DNA of 64,000 bases from Microbacterium dextranolyticum (GCF_016907295.1 NZ_JAFBBR010000001.1:1302001-1366000); one strand, 5' to 3'. Positions 8,646 through 17,947 are shown, counted from the first letter of the stretch. A program made the numbers and translations. Notes: a model not told the origin generated them from the sequence alone.

Positions 8646-10895
8646 TCACGATCCGCAGGAGTACAGATCCGGGACGGCGGGGTCGTCGACGGGCGTGCAC
8701 GACGCCAGCACCCAGGCGCGGATCTGGCCGGACGACGTTGAGGTGTCGGTCCCGCCCTGCCCACCGGACGGGGCTGCTGTGCGCGCACCGAACCCGTGCG
8801 TCGTGCCCGCACCTGTGGCGCCGGCGGTCCCGGCAGAGGCTGGTATCGCGGGGGACATGCTCGACCCCATGAGCACGTAGCGCAGGTGCCCCGACGCGAC
8901 GAGCTGCTGGAAGGCGTCGAGCGTCGGCACCGGGTCGCGGTCGTCGAAGCCGCCGATCGGCAGGACCGAACCGCCGTCCGAGGCGATGATCAGACTCGCC
9001 GCGCTCTGCGCGCCGAAGGTCGCCGCGAGGTAGCTCGTGCCCTGCTGATGAGCGGTCAGCCAGGCGACCGTGCGGGCGGATGCCACGGTGTCGGACTCCA
9101 TGATCGCGCCGAGGCCGCCGAACCGTGACGTCGATGTGGCACCGCCGGAGGATCCGCTGTGTGTGAGCGCGCCGCCCTGCGACCGGGCGGAGTCGCCGCC
9201 GGTGACGCCCTGCGCGGCGCCGCCCGAGCCGCGGGTCGTTCCGGTGCCGTCGCCCATCGTGTGCTCACCGGCGCCGCCCCGCGCTGCAGTGCCTGTCGGC
9301 GTCTGGCCGCTTGCGGAGGTACCGGGGGCCCCGCCGCCGCCCGCCGTCCCTCCGGCGCCCTGGCCGTAGGGAAGCGACCCGCGCGCCGAGCCACCGCCGA
9401 ACCCGCCGTGGCCGCCCATCCCCATGCTGCCCATCGCGGCGACACCGGCGGCGGTCGGGTTGGTGGAGTTGGGTGACCACATGGTGACGACCGACCACGC
9501 GGCCGGCGTCAGCAGCAGAGCCACGACGCCGACGGCGGCGGTCACCGGCATCCGCCGACCGCGACGGCTCTCGATGATCAGCAGGACGACCACGCAGGCC
9601 TCGAGCACCACCTGCACGATCGCGACCGGCAGACTGAACGTCGCGGCCCCGTCACGCGCGAAAGCGATGCTGATGAGGAGCGCCGTGAGAGCGGCGACAC
9701 CGGGCAGGGCGATCTGCGCCCACAGCACACCGGCGCGTCGAGCGAGGGCGAACGCCGTGCCGATCAGCAGCGCCATCGGGATCGCGAGCGAGGCCGTGTA
9801 GAACTGATGCATGCCGGCGACGACCGAGAACATCGCGGCGAAAGTCGCCAGCCAGACTGCGCCGAACACGAGCAGCGGAGTGCGGAAGCGGAGGATCGCC
9901 AGGATCACGATCGCGAGGATCGCGGTGGGGATCATCCAGCCGATCTGGTCGGCGAGCGAGGCGTTGAGCAGCCGCAGGGTCGACGCGCTGCCCGAGAAGG
10001 GCGGCGTGAACGAGCGGTAGGCGGTGGCATCCGCCGTGTCGTCGCCGAAGCGGCCGAGACCGTTGTAGCCGAACACCATCTCCCACGGGTTGTTCGTGAG
10101 GGTACTGCCGATGTACGGGCGGTCGGATGCCGGGACCAGCGACACCGCGACGATCCAGATGAGCGAGGCACCGAGGCTGAGCGCACCGGCGACCGCGAGG
10201 TGCCAGACGCGTCGCCACCAGCTCTGCCGGGTGCAGAGGTAGGCCGCCGCGAGGGCGGGCCACACAGCCCACGATTCCAGCATGTAGGTCTGGAATCCCA
10301 CGGCGATGAACGCCCCCGACAGCAGCAGCCAGCCGAGACTGGCTCTCTGCAGCGCGCGGGTCGCCGCCCACGCCGTGAGCGAGAGGGCGAGTACGAAGAA
10401 CGTCTCGGGCTGGTTGGAGCGTGCGACGGCGACGAGGATCGGGGTCGTCGCGACCACGGCGCCGGCGACGACCCCGGCGAGGGGGCCGGCCCAGCGGCGG
10501 GCGGTGACGGCGGTCACAACGGCCGCGGCCGCTGCAGCGAGGGCGTTCGGCACGATCACCGCGGCGGGCGAGAAGCCGAAGATGCGCACGGCCAGGGCCG
10601 GGATCCAGAAAGATCCCGGGATCTTGTCGAGGGTGACGGTGCCGGCCGGGTCGAACGAGCCGAAGAAGAAGTTCGGCCAGCTCTGGCTCATCGAGAGGGC
10701 GATCGACGCGTAGTAGGTCGACATCGATCCGCCGACGCTCCACGCCGTCATGACGAGCGCGACGGCCGCGATGCCGATCATCGCCCAGGTCCACCCGCCG
10801 CCGCGCCACCGCCGGACCGCCGAGCGCGCGTGCGCGGATGCCCCGGCGGAGGGGGAGGCGCCGGAGGAGGGAAGAGGAGCAGCGAGCGAGGTCAC
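8646..10895 (-). CDS. Glycosyltransferase family 39 (ArnT/PMT-like) membrane protein
   Basis: About 749 residues with around twelve membrane helices in the N-terminal 500 residues. Shows the GT39-type luminal loop FFFGSFDPAGTVTLDKIPG, whose acidic residue is expected to be catalytic, and GSFWIPALAVRIFGFS after it. Such proteins transfer sugars from polyprenyl-phosphate donors to acceptors outside the membrane. A Gly/Ala/Thr/Ser-rich low-complexity segment (genomic about 9060-9460) separates the membrane part from an extracytoplasmic C-terminal domain with the family motif PIGGFDDRDPVPT. Start is uncertain: GTG at 10895 is chosen; a TTG at 10946 is in frame but lacks a ribosome site. Confidence 0.85.
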   Translation of the reverse strand: MTSLAAPLPSSGASPSAGASAHARSAVRRWRGGGWTWAMIGIAAVALVMTAWSVGGSMSTYYASIALSMSQSWPNFFFGSFDPAGTVTLDKIPGSFWIPALAVRIFGFSPAAVIVPNALAAAAAAVVTAVTARRWAGPLAGVVAGAVVATTPILVAVARSNQPETFFVLALSLTAWAATRALQRASLGWLLLSGAFIAVGFQTYMLESWAVWPALAAAYLCTRQSWWRRVWHLAVAGALSLGASLIWIVAVSLVPASDRPYIGSTLTNNPWEMVFGYNGLGRFGDDTADATAYRSFTPPFSGSASTLRLLNASLADQIGWMIPTAILAIVILAILRFRTPLLVFGAVWLATFAAMFSVVAGMHQFYTASLAIPMALLIGTAFALARRAGVLWAQIALPGVAALTALLISIAFARDGAATFSLPVAIVQVVLEACVVVLLIIESRRGRRMPVTAAVGVVALLLTPAAWSVVTMWSPNSTNPTAAGVAAMGSMGMGGHGGFGGGSARGSLPYGQGAGGTAGGGGAPGTSASGQTPTGTAARGGAGEHTMGDGTGTTRGSGGAAQGVTGGDSARSQGGALTHSGSSGGATSTSRFGGLGAIMESDTVASARTVAWLTAHQQGTSYLAATFGAQSAASLIIASDGGSVLPIGGFDDRDPVPTLDAFQQLVASGHLRYVLMGSSMSPAIPASAGTAGATGAGTTHGFGARTAAPSGGQGGTDTSTSSGQIRAWVLASCTPVDDPAVPDLYSCGS

Positions 10896-10975
10896 GTGGA
10901 CACGGTACGAACCGTCGTCAAGCGCGAATCCAGCGGCGGCTATCAACTCGCCGTGATCGCCACGACCGTCTCGGT

Positions 10976-11004
10976 TTGGACGACGTCTGATCGTGGGCTA
11001 AGCT
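10976..11004 (+). promoter_or_regulatory. Promoter of tRNA-Gln
   Basis: TTGGAC (10976-10981), a 17-base spacer and TAAGCT (10999-11004) lie 33 bases before the tRNA, matching a housekeeping sigma promoter at normal spacing for a stable RNA. Confidence 0.6.
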
Positions 11005-11036
11005 AGACCCTCGGTACGACTTCGGTCGAATCCCCA

Positions 11037-11108
11037 TGGGGTATGGTGTAATTGGCAACACGGCGGTTTCTGGTTCCGTTGTTCTTGGTTCGAGTCCAGG
11101 TACCCCAG
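11037..11108 (+). tRNA. tRNA-Gln (anticodon CTG)
   Basis: Acceptor stem TGGGGTA pairs with TACCCCA. The D-arm GGTGTAATTGGCAACAC is typical of tRNA-Gln, the anticodon loop TTCTGGT places CTG at positions 34-36, and the T-arm carries GGTTCGAGTCC. The CCA end is not encoded. The T-T apposition at 31/39 is unusual but the rest is intact. Confidence 0.93.
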
Positions 11109-11119
11109 CAGTCACGACA

Positions 11120-11155
11120 AGCCCGGAAACACTGGTCAGACCAGTGGTCCGGGCT
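11120..11155 (+). terminator. Terminator after tRNA-Gln
   Basis: Strong hairpin AGCCCGGA...ACTGGT / ACCAGT...CCGGGCT followed by TTTCGT, starting 11 bases after the tRNA. Confidence 0.85.
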
Positions 11156-11274
11156 TTCGTCTTCTGCATTGCGGGAAGCACTTCTCGGGTCCTCGTGCGC
11201 GGGCGCCGACACGGTCGCCTGAGAGGATCGACCCATGCGGGGGAGCGGGCGCTTTCCCGAGGATAGGGGGAAGC

Positions 11275-11688
11275 ATGACCATCCGCACACTCACCCGTGC
11301 ACTCGTCCCGGCGGCCGCCGCGATGGCGGCGCTGAGCCTGGCCGCGTGCACGTCGTCGGGCTCGACGCCGGCATCGCCGGGCCCGATCGGGGGCACCGTC
11401 ATCGCGCCGGTGACGATGGCGGCCGGTGAGCTTCAGGGCGCGACGGTCGACCTGATCGTCGGCCAGGTCCTCAACATCAGCACCGGCGACCTCGCGACCG
11501 ACAGCTACTCCGGAACGGTCGCCGACACCGCGGTGGCGACCTTCACTCCTGGGCGCACCGATGCGGGAGCGGTCTTCAACCCCGGTGTGAAGGCGGTTGC
11601 CGTCGGCGCGACGTCGGTGACGCTGAAGAACACCCAGGGCGGCATCCAGCCGCTCGAGTTCACCGTCGTCGTCACGACCAAGAACTGA
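11275..11688 (+). CDS. Small secreted lipoprotein, unknown function
   Basis: 137 residues. A signal peptide with positively charged start, Ala-rich helix and lipobox LAAC (cysteine about residue 25) predicts attachment to the outer face of the membrane. A Ser/Pro-rich linker is followed by a compact beta-rich domain of about 95 residues (VDLIVGQVLNIS ... LEFTVVVT). This looks like a single immunoglobulin-like or inhibitor-I42-like fold, but I do not recognise a family. GGGGAAGC precedes the ATG. It stands alone, convergent with the next gene. Confidence 0.78.
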   Translation: MTIRTLTRALVPAAAAMAALSLAACTSSGSTPASPGPIGGTVIAPVTMAAGELQGATVDLIVGQVLNISTGDLATDSYSGTVADTAVATFTPGRTDAGAVFNPGVKAVAVGATSVTLKNTQGGIQPLEFTVVVTTKN

Positions 11689-11719
11689 CGCGCACGTCTC
11701 CCGCGCGGACGGCTCCGGA

Positions 11720-12406
11720 TCAGAGCAGGGCGGCGAGGCGCTTCTTCCGCTGGTTCTCCCGCACGATCCACGCGACATCGGGGTCGGTCGTGTCGAGAGC
11801 CTGGAACATCGACAGACCCGCAGCGGGGTCGGCGGCGACGGCGATGCTCCAGCAGTAGCCGAGTGCCTGCCGCAGTGTGCGCACGTCGTCGGAGCGGCGC
11901 ACGCTGGCGGGGATGCCCACGAGGTGCGCGGTCGCACGGCGGCAGCAGTCGAGTGCCGCCGCCGCGCCGTTCGGCGTGCGCAGCAGGCGAGGTTCGCAGA
12001 TCGCGGCGATCGCGGCGCGCATCACCAGCGGATTCGGGTCGTCGACCCAGACGCCGACTGTCTCGATCAGCGCACCGAGGTCGCTGTTGCCGAGCAACTG
12101 CAGTCCGGTCGCCACGCCTTCGCGCACGCGCCATCGACCGTCGGTGGCGAGGCTGCGGGCGTGGGCGGCGTCGAGCGGGTCCTGCGCGCGGAGCGCGAGC
12201 GCGGCCGCAGCACACATCACGGGGTACTCTCCGCCGTCGTGCAGCAGCGCTTCGATCTCCGCAGGCCCCGCCGCCAGGGCGACATCGTGCAACAGTGCCA
12301 GGTTCGCCCGTGGCCCCGGAAGGCCCGAGTTCTCCGTGAGAAAGGCCGGCCACGCCGAGGGTTCGCGCACCGCGAGCTGTGCCGTCCACGGTGACCCACT
12401 CGCCAT
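11720..12406 (-). CDS. HEAT-repeat-like hypothetical protein
   Basis: 228-residue soluble, helix-rich protein. Repeating units of about 35 residues (CAAAALALRAQDPLDAAHAR, GVATGLQLLGNSDLGALIE, MRAAIAAICEPRLL) suggest an alpha-solenoid of HEAT or armadillo type, as used for protein-protein binding. No catalytic motif is visible. It has its own promoter gap and converges with the lipoprotein gene. Function unknown. Confidence 0.7.
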   Translation of the reverse strand: MASGSPWTAQLAVREPSAWPAFLTENSGLPGPRANLALLHDVALAAGPAEIEALLHDGGEYPVMCAAAALALRAQDPLDAAHARSLATDGRWRVREGVATGLQLLGNSDLGALIETVGVWVDDPNPLVMRAAIAAICEPRLLRTPNGAAAALDCCRRATAHLVGIPASVRRSDDVRTLRQALGYCWSIAVAADPAAGLSMFQALDTTDPDVAWIVRENQRKKRLAALL

Positions 12407-12588
12407 GAGGCGACGCTACTCTCGTGCGTCGACGTGCGGCGAGAGTCGAACCGGATCAAAGCTCCGTGATCGCATCAGGAATGCAGCGCCGTCAGCAGGC
12501 CGGTCAGCGCGAACGTAGCGACCGCCGGAAGGCGGGGACGTTGATCGCACTCGTGCCGCGGTGCTTGCGGACTCGCTACTCTCACGGG

Positions 12589-13275
12589 ATGACCGAACGA
12601 TCGGGGCGGGTCATCACACCCGTGATCACTGCGACTGCGGCATCCGTCGTGTTCGGACTGCTCCTGCTCGCCGTGATCGCGCGCTGGGCCCCGCTCTTCA
12701 CGCTCGACGATCTCGTCGCGCGGACGGCGCACGACATCGGCGACGCACACCCGTCGTTCGTCGTGTTCTGGCGCGCCGTGTCGCTCGCCTGCGAGCCGCT
12801 CGTCTTCCGCATCGTGGCGATCGTCGCCCTCGTCATCGTCTGGGTGCCCGTGCGCCGCCATGGCCGCGGTCGTGCCCGCGACGTGCGGATGCCCGTGACG
12901 ATCGCCGCGGCGACGGTGCTCGTCGGCGGCATCCTGCCCGTTCTGGTCAAGGCGATCGTCGGTCGCCCGCGACCGGTGGAAGCCCTCATCGCCGCGGCGC
13001 AGACGTCATTCCCGTCCGCGCACGCGTTCGGAATCACGACCGCGGCGCTGTGCGGGGTGCTCCTTCTTCGCGTGCTCGATGCGTCGCAGGTGGCTCGCCG
13101 ATGGGCTGCGCTCGCCGCCGGGGCGCTCATCGCGCTCGTGTGCGTGGCGCGGGTGGCGCTCGCCGTCCACTACGTCAGCGATGTGGCCGCCGGCGTTGCG
13201 CTGGCCGTCGCGTGGGTGGCCGGCGTCGACGCGGTGACGAGACGGTGGATCGCGCCGGCACCCCGCCGCGGCTGA
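12589..13275 (+). CDS. PAP2-family membrane phosphatase
   Basis: 228-residue integral membrane protein with about six helices and the complete PAP2 catalytic triad: KAIVGRPRP (KX6RP), SFPSAHAF (PSGH equivalent, here PSAH) and a VARVALAVHYVSDVAAG third motif with catalytic His. The family dephosphorylates phosphatidate, undecaprenyl pyrophosphate or related lipid phosphates at the membrane surface. Start ATG at 12589 is chosen because the reading frame upstream has no ribosome site. It converges with a second PAP2 gene, which may be functionally redundant. Confidence 0.88.
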   Translation: MTERSGRVITPVITATAASVVFGLLLLAVIARWAPLFTLDDLVARTAHDIGDAHPSFVVFWRAVSLACEPLVFRIVAIVALVIVWVPVRRHGRGRARDVRMPVTIAAATVLVGGILPVLVKAIVGRPRPVEALIAAAQTSFPSAHAFGITTAALCGVLLLRVLDASQVARRWAALAAGALIALVCVARVALAVHYVSDVAAGVALAVAWVAGVDAVTRRWIAPAPRRG

Positions 13276-13282
13276 CGGTGGG

Positions 13283-14805
13283 TCAGCGCGCCCGTCGAGC
13301 TGCGGGGGCGATGACGGTGAGCGCGCGGGGCAGCACGCGGGCATCGATGCGGTCGATCTGTTCGCCCAGCTCACCGTCGCGGGCGATGCGGTAGGGCCCG
13401 TCGGGAAGGTCGAAGTGGTACTCGGCGTCGGAGTACTGCTGGTACCGCCGGTTGCGTTCGATGCGCCCGGTCAACAGATCGAGCAGCACCCGCGCGCGCG
13501 AGCCGAGCCGACTCACTCCGAGCAGACGCAGATCGAGGCGGCCGTCGTCGAGCGTCGCGCGATGGACCGGCGCGAGTCCCCGTGGCTCGTATCGTCCGTT
13601 GCCGAGGAACATCAGGCTGAACCGGGCGTCGACGCTGCCGCCGTCGAGCGCACAGCCTGGGCCGGACCGAGCGTGCGCACCGCCGCGACGACGGCGGCAA
13701 GCGGCTTGCCGATCCGGTGTTCGTTCCGCTCGCGGATCGCCACGAAGTCGGTGTAGGCGCCGACCGACGCGGTGTTCACGAAGACCTTGCCGTTGACCTC
13801 GCCGAGGTCGACCTTCGCGACGGTGCCCGCCTGCACGGCCTGGATCGCGGTGCGCAGCGGGAACATCCCGAGGTCTTTCGCGAAGTGGTTGAAGGTGCCG
13901 GCGGGGAAGACGGCCAGCGGGATGCCCTGGTCTTTCGCCGCGGCAGCCGCGCGCTGCACGGTGCCGTCGCCGCCGGCCACGGCGAGCACTTCGCAGTCCG
14001 CCGCGGCCTCGTCGATCGCCGCACCGTAGTCACCGGTTCCGGCGCCGAGCTCCACGATCCGCATCCGAGGGAGCGCCCGTCGCACCTCCGGAAGGATCCT
14101 GCCCGCGTGACCCGACCCCGACGCCGGATTGATGACGAGGGTGATCCCGTCGCCGTCGGGACGAGCGGTGCCCGCCCGCACCGTGAGGTCGTCGTGCATC
14201 GGGTCGATCCGCTCGACGGGCACGAGCCGCGTCGTGAGCCACGCGACGGCCTCGCCGAGGGCGAAGCCGGCCGCGACGTCCGACGGATAGTGCGCTCCCG
14301 TCGCGACGCGCGAGAAGCCCACGAGACCGGCGAGGGCCCGGAGCGGAACCGACAGGATGGGCCATTCCGCCGACACCCCGGCGGCGAACGCCATCGCGCT
14401 CGCCGAGTGCCCGCTCGGGAACGAGGTCGACGTCGGGATGCGGTGCGCGAGGCGCTGCTGCGGGAACTGCGCGAGCGAGGGGCGGGGGCGTCGATGCAGG
14501 CGCTTGGAGACCTGATTGGCGATGAGGCTGGTGATCCCGATCGAGACGAGTCCGCGCACCGCGCCGCGGCGCGCGCGGGGTCGCCCGGTCAGAGCGAGAA
14601 TGCCCGCGATCCCCATCCACAGCAGAGAGCGGTCCGCGGCGCGCGTGAGCGGCGGCATCGTGGCATCCAACAACGGGCTCTGCGTATGCGCCACCGCGTC
14701 GAACACGGCGATGTCGAGGGCATCGACCTGTCGACGCACGCCTCGCCACCGGCGGGCGTCCGCCGTCGGGGTTGAGCGTCTGCTGTTCTCGCGCCTGGTC
14801 GCCAT
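13283..14805 (-). pseudogene. PAP2 phosphatase-diacylglycerol kinase fusion, frameshifted
   Basis: Residues 1-200 are a PAP2 domain with RLHRRPRPS, SFPSGHSAS and SRVATGAHYPSD. A LCB5/diacylglycerol-kinase catalytic domain follows, with NPASGSGHAG and VAGGDGTVQR. Such fusions handle membrane lipid phosphates. The reading frame breaks near 13650-13670: the upstream frame ends in AQAVRSTAAAS and stops at 13612, while the missing C-terminal strands (FLGNGRYEP, then RRYQQYSDAEYHFDLPDG) continue in another frame down to 13283. Restoring one base between the two frames joins AQAV to ALDGGSVDARFSL, a good match to the expected fold. Either a real inactivating deletion or a sequencing error. Confidence 0.82.
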
Positions 14806-14815
14806 CGAACCTCTC

Positions 14816-16891
14816 TCAGGGCATCGCGTCGCCGATGTAGCTGTACTTGAGGAAGACCTCAGACGCCCATCCTGCCTCGTCGAGCACGCCCTGCACAGCG
14901 GAGAGCATGTAGGTGGAATCCCAGCCCATATAGAGGTAGTGTCCCTCGGCGATCTCGTCCCACTGGCCGTTCCACGCCATCGCCGGGTAGACCGGACCAC
15001 CGCGGCGCGCGCTGAAGTCGAGGACAGCCTGGCGCGACGGCTCGGATTCCGTCCACAGGCGCCGGAACACCCGGTTGAACAGGTAGCGCACATCGGGAAC
15101 CTCCCAATGCTCGCCGCGGAATTCGACGTAGTCGAACTCGCGTTCCCAGCCGCGCGGCCACCCGCGACGCTTCTTGGCATCGAGGATGGGGGTGAGGTTG
15201 TCGTCGTCGATGCTCACCACCGCGGGCCGGCGCCACACCTCGAAGAAGCGCTCGGTGAGCAGGGCTGTGCGTGCGGCGATCGCCGCCGTGCTCCAGACGG
15301 ATGCCGCGGCGACCTCTCGCGTCAGGTCTATGCCGCTGGCCGCATACGCGGTGCGCTTGGCGGGGAACGACGCGTCGAAGACACGCTCGGCGAGGTCCTG
15401 CTCGAGCACCGTGAGGTTCCCGAGAGTGCGTGCGAGGGCACGAAAGCTGTTCTGCTCGTCGTCGGAGAGCTCGGCCCACCGCCGCGATCCGTCCGGTGAC
15501 CAGTCGTCCGACGGGGCGATCGGCACCACGTGCTCGACGTCGACGGGAGTCGAGGCGGACACACCCGCGAGCCTTCCCAGCACGTAGTGCGCGTGCGGGA
15601 GGTCGCCGTATTTGAGGCCCACGCGGGTGCGTTCGTCCGAGGGTGTGATGCGGGCGATCGCATGCACCAGCTCGCCGCGCCCCTGCTCAGCCGCGCGACA
15701 CAGCCGCGCGACGAGCCGATCGGTCGTGGTGCCGACGATCTTCCGTCGCAGCAGCAGCGACTGCAGCTGCTCGAGCGAGGCGATGAAGTCGTCAGTCCCG
15801 AGGGCACCGTGCGCGTGATCGTGCGACAGCCGCAGCACGAGGGGGAAGATACCGCGACCGAAGGTGCCGACGTAGGCCAGCTGCTGCCCGATCTGCGGCT
15901 CGGATGCCGTCTGCGGGTCGAGCAGCACGCCGTAGATCTCCGCGAACTCGCGCCACTGGGCCGCGCGCTCGCGAAGGGTGTCGACGTCGAGGCGAGGGAA
16001 CTCCTGACGGAACGCGTCGTACACCCCGCGCCCGCCGACCGTCGTGACCTCTCGCCCGGTCAGCATCACCAGGTAGTGGCGCCAGAACGCGCCGATCTGC
16101 TCGCCGGTGGCCTGTTCGATCGGCAGCCAGTAGTCGTTCTCGATCTCGCTCTGCTGATCGTGGGTCAGACCCATCAGCACGTAGTTGTGGATGAGCTCGT
16201 GATCGCGCAGCGGCTCACCGGTGGAGTTCAGGCTCTCGAACGTCTGCTGCGCGTTCGCATCCGGACCGAGCGTGATCGACACGTGCTCGAGCTTCTGCAG
16301 CCCACGCCAGATCGCGGCGGCTTCGCCCGGTCGGATCTGGCTGCGGAAGAACGCGTAGTTGTCGTCGAAGCGCGACTCGCGGGTCGCGTCGGCGGGGGAG
16401 CGGCGGTCGAGCACGACGCTCTCGAAGACCTCGGCCCAGGCCCGATGCGGACGCAGCTTCGTGCGGTCCGGATCGCCGGCGCGCACGAGCACACGTTCGA
16501 GCTCCGCGGCCAGCGTCGGGTCGTCTTCGCGCAGCGTGTGATGGAGTGCGGCGACGAGCAGCATGAGAGTGGTGAGACGCTGCTGGCCGTCGATGAGAAC
16601 CAGGTGCGCCGTGGCATCCTCGTCATCGCCGGACGACGCCGTGGAGAGGATCGAGCCGATGAAGTGGGAATCGGTCGCATCGGCCTGGGATACGGCGCGG
16701 ATATCGCTCAGCAGCTGTTCGCATCCGCCGATGTCCCACCGATACTGCCGCTGGTAGACGGGCACGACGATGGTGGTGTCGGATGCCGCGAGCCACCCGA
16801 TCGTGTTGACCGCGGTGGCCTCGACGTTCGCGGCGCGAAGGGAGGCGGGGGAGGTGTCGGGGGCCGTTGTCACAGTGCTCATCGTCCGCAT
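14816..16891 (-). CDS. DUF262/DUF1524 HNH protein, GmrSD-type restriction family
   Basis: 691 residues. DUF262 at the N-terminus with VPVYQRQYRWD (about 44-53) and the nucleotide-binding LIDGQQRLTT (99-108), then ESLNSTGEPL. A DUF1524-type His-Me nuclease carries DVEHVVPIAP (His454) and GNLTVLEQDL (Asn492). The layout is that of single-chain GmrSD-like type IV restriction enzymes, which use NTP and cut modified phage DNA. A C-terminal region (about 572-691) is not assigned. Start ATG at 16891 has GAGGAG five bases upstream. It stands alone among housekeeping genes; a defence role is inferred. Confidence 0.85.
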   Translation of the reverse strand: MRTMSTVTTAPDTSPASLRAANVEATAVNTIGWLAASDTTIVVPVYQRQYRWDIGGCEQLLSDIRAVSQADATDSHFIGSILSTASSGDDEDATAHLVLIDGQQRLTTLMLLVAALHHTLREDDPTLAAELERVLVRAGDPDRTKLRPHRAWAEVFESVVLDRRSPADATRESRFDDNYAFFRSQIRPGEAAAIWRGLQKLEHVSITLGPDANAQQTFESLNSTGEPLRDHELIHNYVLMGLTHDQQSEIENDYWLPIEQATGEQIGAFWRHYLVMLTGREVTTVGGRGVYDAFRQEFPRLDVDTLRERAAQWREFAEIYGVLLDPQTASEPQIGQQLAYVGTFGRGIFPLVLRLSHDHAHGALGTDDFIASLEQLQSLLLRRKIVGTTTDRLVARLCRAAEQGRGELVHAIARITPSDERTRVGLKYGDLPHAHYVLGRLAGVSASTPVDVEHVVPIAPSDDWSPDGSRRWAELSDDEQNSFRALARTLGNLTVLEQDLAERVFDASFPAKRTAYAASGIDLTREVAAASVWSTAAIAARTALLTERFFEVWRRPAVVSIDDDNLTPILDAKKRRGWPRGWEREFDYVEFRGEHWEVPDVRYLFNRVFRRLWTESEPSRQAVLDFSARRGGPVYPAMAWNGQWDEIAEGHYLYMGWDSTYMLSAVQGVLDEAGWASEVFLKYSYIGDAMP

Positions 16892-16945
16892 AACGCTCCT
16901 CAGGAAAACCTCGGTCGAGTCTAATGGCGTCTGCGGACGGCCTCT

Positions 16946-16960
16946 GTAGGCTTGCCTAAG
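16946..16960 (+). promoter_or_regulatory. DtxR/IdeR-like iron box
   Basis: GTAGGCTTGCCTAAG contains the dyad TAGGC-TT-GCCTA, matching the AGGN4CCT core of DtxR/IdeR operators (TTAGGTTAGCCTAA half). It lies 50 bases before the start of the Fe(II)-oxygenase-like gene and would place that gene under iron repression. Confidence 0.5.
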
Positions 16961-17009
16961 TCGGGCCTGTAAAAACTTCGCTTGACCGACAGAAAGGGCA
17001 TGATCCGTC

Positions 17010-17783
17010 ATGGCATACATCAAGAGCGCCGCTCTCGAGGAGACCGGCTACGTCGTCCTCGACATGTACAACAACCCGATCGACCCCAAGGAATGGCTCG
17101 ACGTCGAATACGTCGACTGGAAGTCCTCGGGCGACACCCGCTTCGCCCCGCTGGCCTCGGCCAAGGGCGAGATCGAGTGCAACGGCTTCTGGAACCACAA
17201 GCCGCCGCGCACCGACAAGGACGGCGTCTGGATCGACTCGCAGACCGAGATCGCGCCGACCCTCACCGCCCGCGCCAAAGAGCCCGGCGCGAACGTCGGC
17301 CGCTGCCGCATCATCGAACTGCAGCCCAACACCTACGCGGACTGCCTCTACAACCTGCACCAGGACGACAACAACCGTCTGAACCCGGATGGCACCGGCT
17401 GGGTCGTGCGCGGCTTCTTCAACCTGACGGACGACAAGACGAGCTACTTCGTCCTGCGCGAGAACCGCACCGACCCGAGCGAGGAGACCCGCATTGCCCT
17501 CCCCGCCGGCGCGCAGCTGATCGTCGACACGCAGCGCCTCTGGCACGCCGCCACCCACCCCGGCGACGAGCCTCGCTACTGCCTCATCACGTCGTGGGAG
17601 TCGGGCCCCGAGCTCGACGCCTACATCGCCAAGTACAACGGCGTGAACAAGGTCGAGAGCTACCCGGTCGACCAGGAGATCCTCGACGCCGGTCAGATCG
17701 AGCAGGAGCGCCGCATCGCCGCTCGTGCCGCTGCGCTCGCCGCCCGCGGCCAGCAGGAGGTCACGGTGATGAGCGAGGCCTGA
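17010..17783 (+). CDS. Fe(II)/2-oxoglutarate dioxygenase-like protein
   Basis: 257-residue soluble protein, well conserved in style but without assigned function. It contains an HxD pair in NLHQDDNNRLN (about residues 117-120) and a downstream histidine in QRLWHAATHPGDEPR, followed by RYCLITSWE. This is the HxD...H facial triad and Arg pattern of cupin-fold Fe(II)/2-oxoglutarate oxygenases. An AAAGGG ribosome site precedes the ATG. A DtxR-like box upstream suggests iron-responsive expression. The Ala/Arg-rich tail is probably helical. Substrate unknown. Confidence 0.7.
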   Translation: MAYIKSAALEETGYVVLDMYNNPIDPKEWLDVEYVDWKSSGDTRFAPLASAKGEIECNGFWNHKPPRTDKDGVWIDSQTEIAPTLTARAKEPGANVGRCRIIELQPNTYADCLYNLHQDDNNRLNPDGTGWVVRGFFNLTDDKTSYFVLRENRTDPSEETRIALPAGAQLIVDTQRLWHAATHPGDEPRYCLITSWESGPELDAYIAKYNGVNKVESYPVDQEILDAGQIEQERRIAARAAALAARGQQEVTVMSEA

Positions 17784-17798
17784 GCCTCCTCCACCCCC

Positions 17799-17834
17799 AC
17801 GAAGGGCCCTCGCCGACCGGCGGGGGCCCTTCGT
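17799..17834 (+). terminator. Terminator after oxygenase-like gene
   Basis: Hairpin ACGAAGGGCCC / GGGCCCTTCGT with a paired GC-rich inner part, starting 16 bases after the stop codon. Confidence 0.85.
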
Positions 17835-17894
17835 GCATCCCGGACCCGGTCCTGAGGTTTTCTCCGGCGCACGAGCACGCGAATCTGTGAACTC

Positions 17895-17922
17895 TTGAGT
17901 TTGTCTGTGTTCGTGTTGTAAT
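17895..17922 (+). promoter_or_regulatory. Promoter of the fructose PTS operon
   Basis: TTGAGT (17895-17900), 16-base spacer and TGTAAT (17917-17922) lie 26 bases upstream of the fruR start. The spacer is rich in repeated TGTNTGTG/TTCGTGTTG words that could be the autoregulatory DeoR-type operator. Confidence 0.5.
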
Positions 17923-17947
17923 CTGTGGGCGTCTCAAGGAGGAACAG

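Noticed and set aside
9060..9460. Gly/Ala/Thr-rich stretch as a separate repeat protein or PE/PGRS-like gene
   Set aside because: It is in frame within the family 39 glycosyltransferase, between its membrane part and its conserved C-terminal domain.
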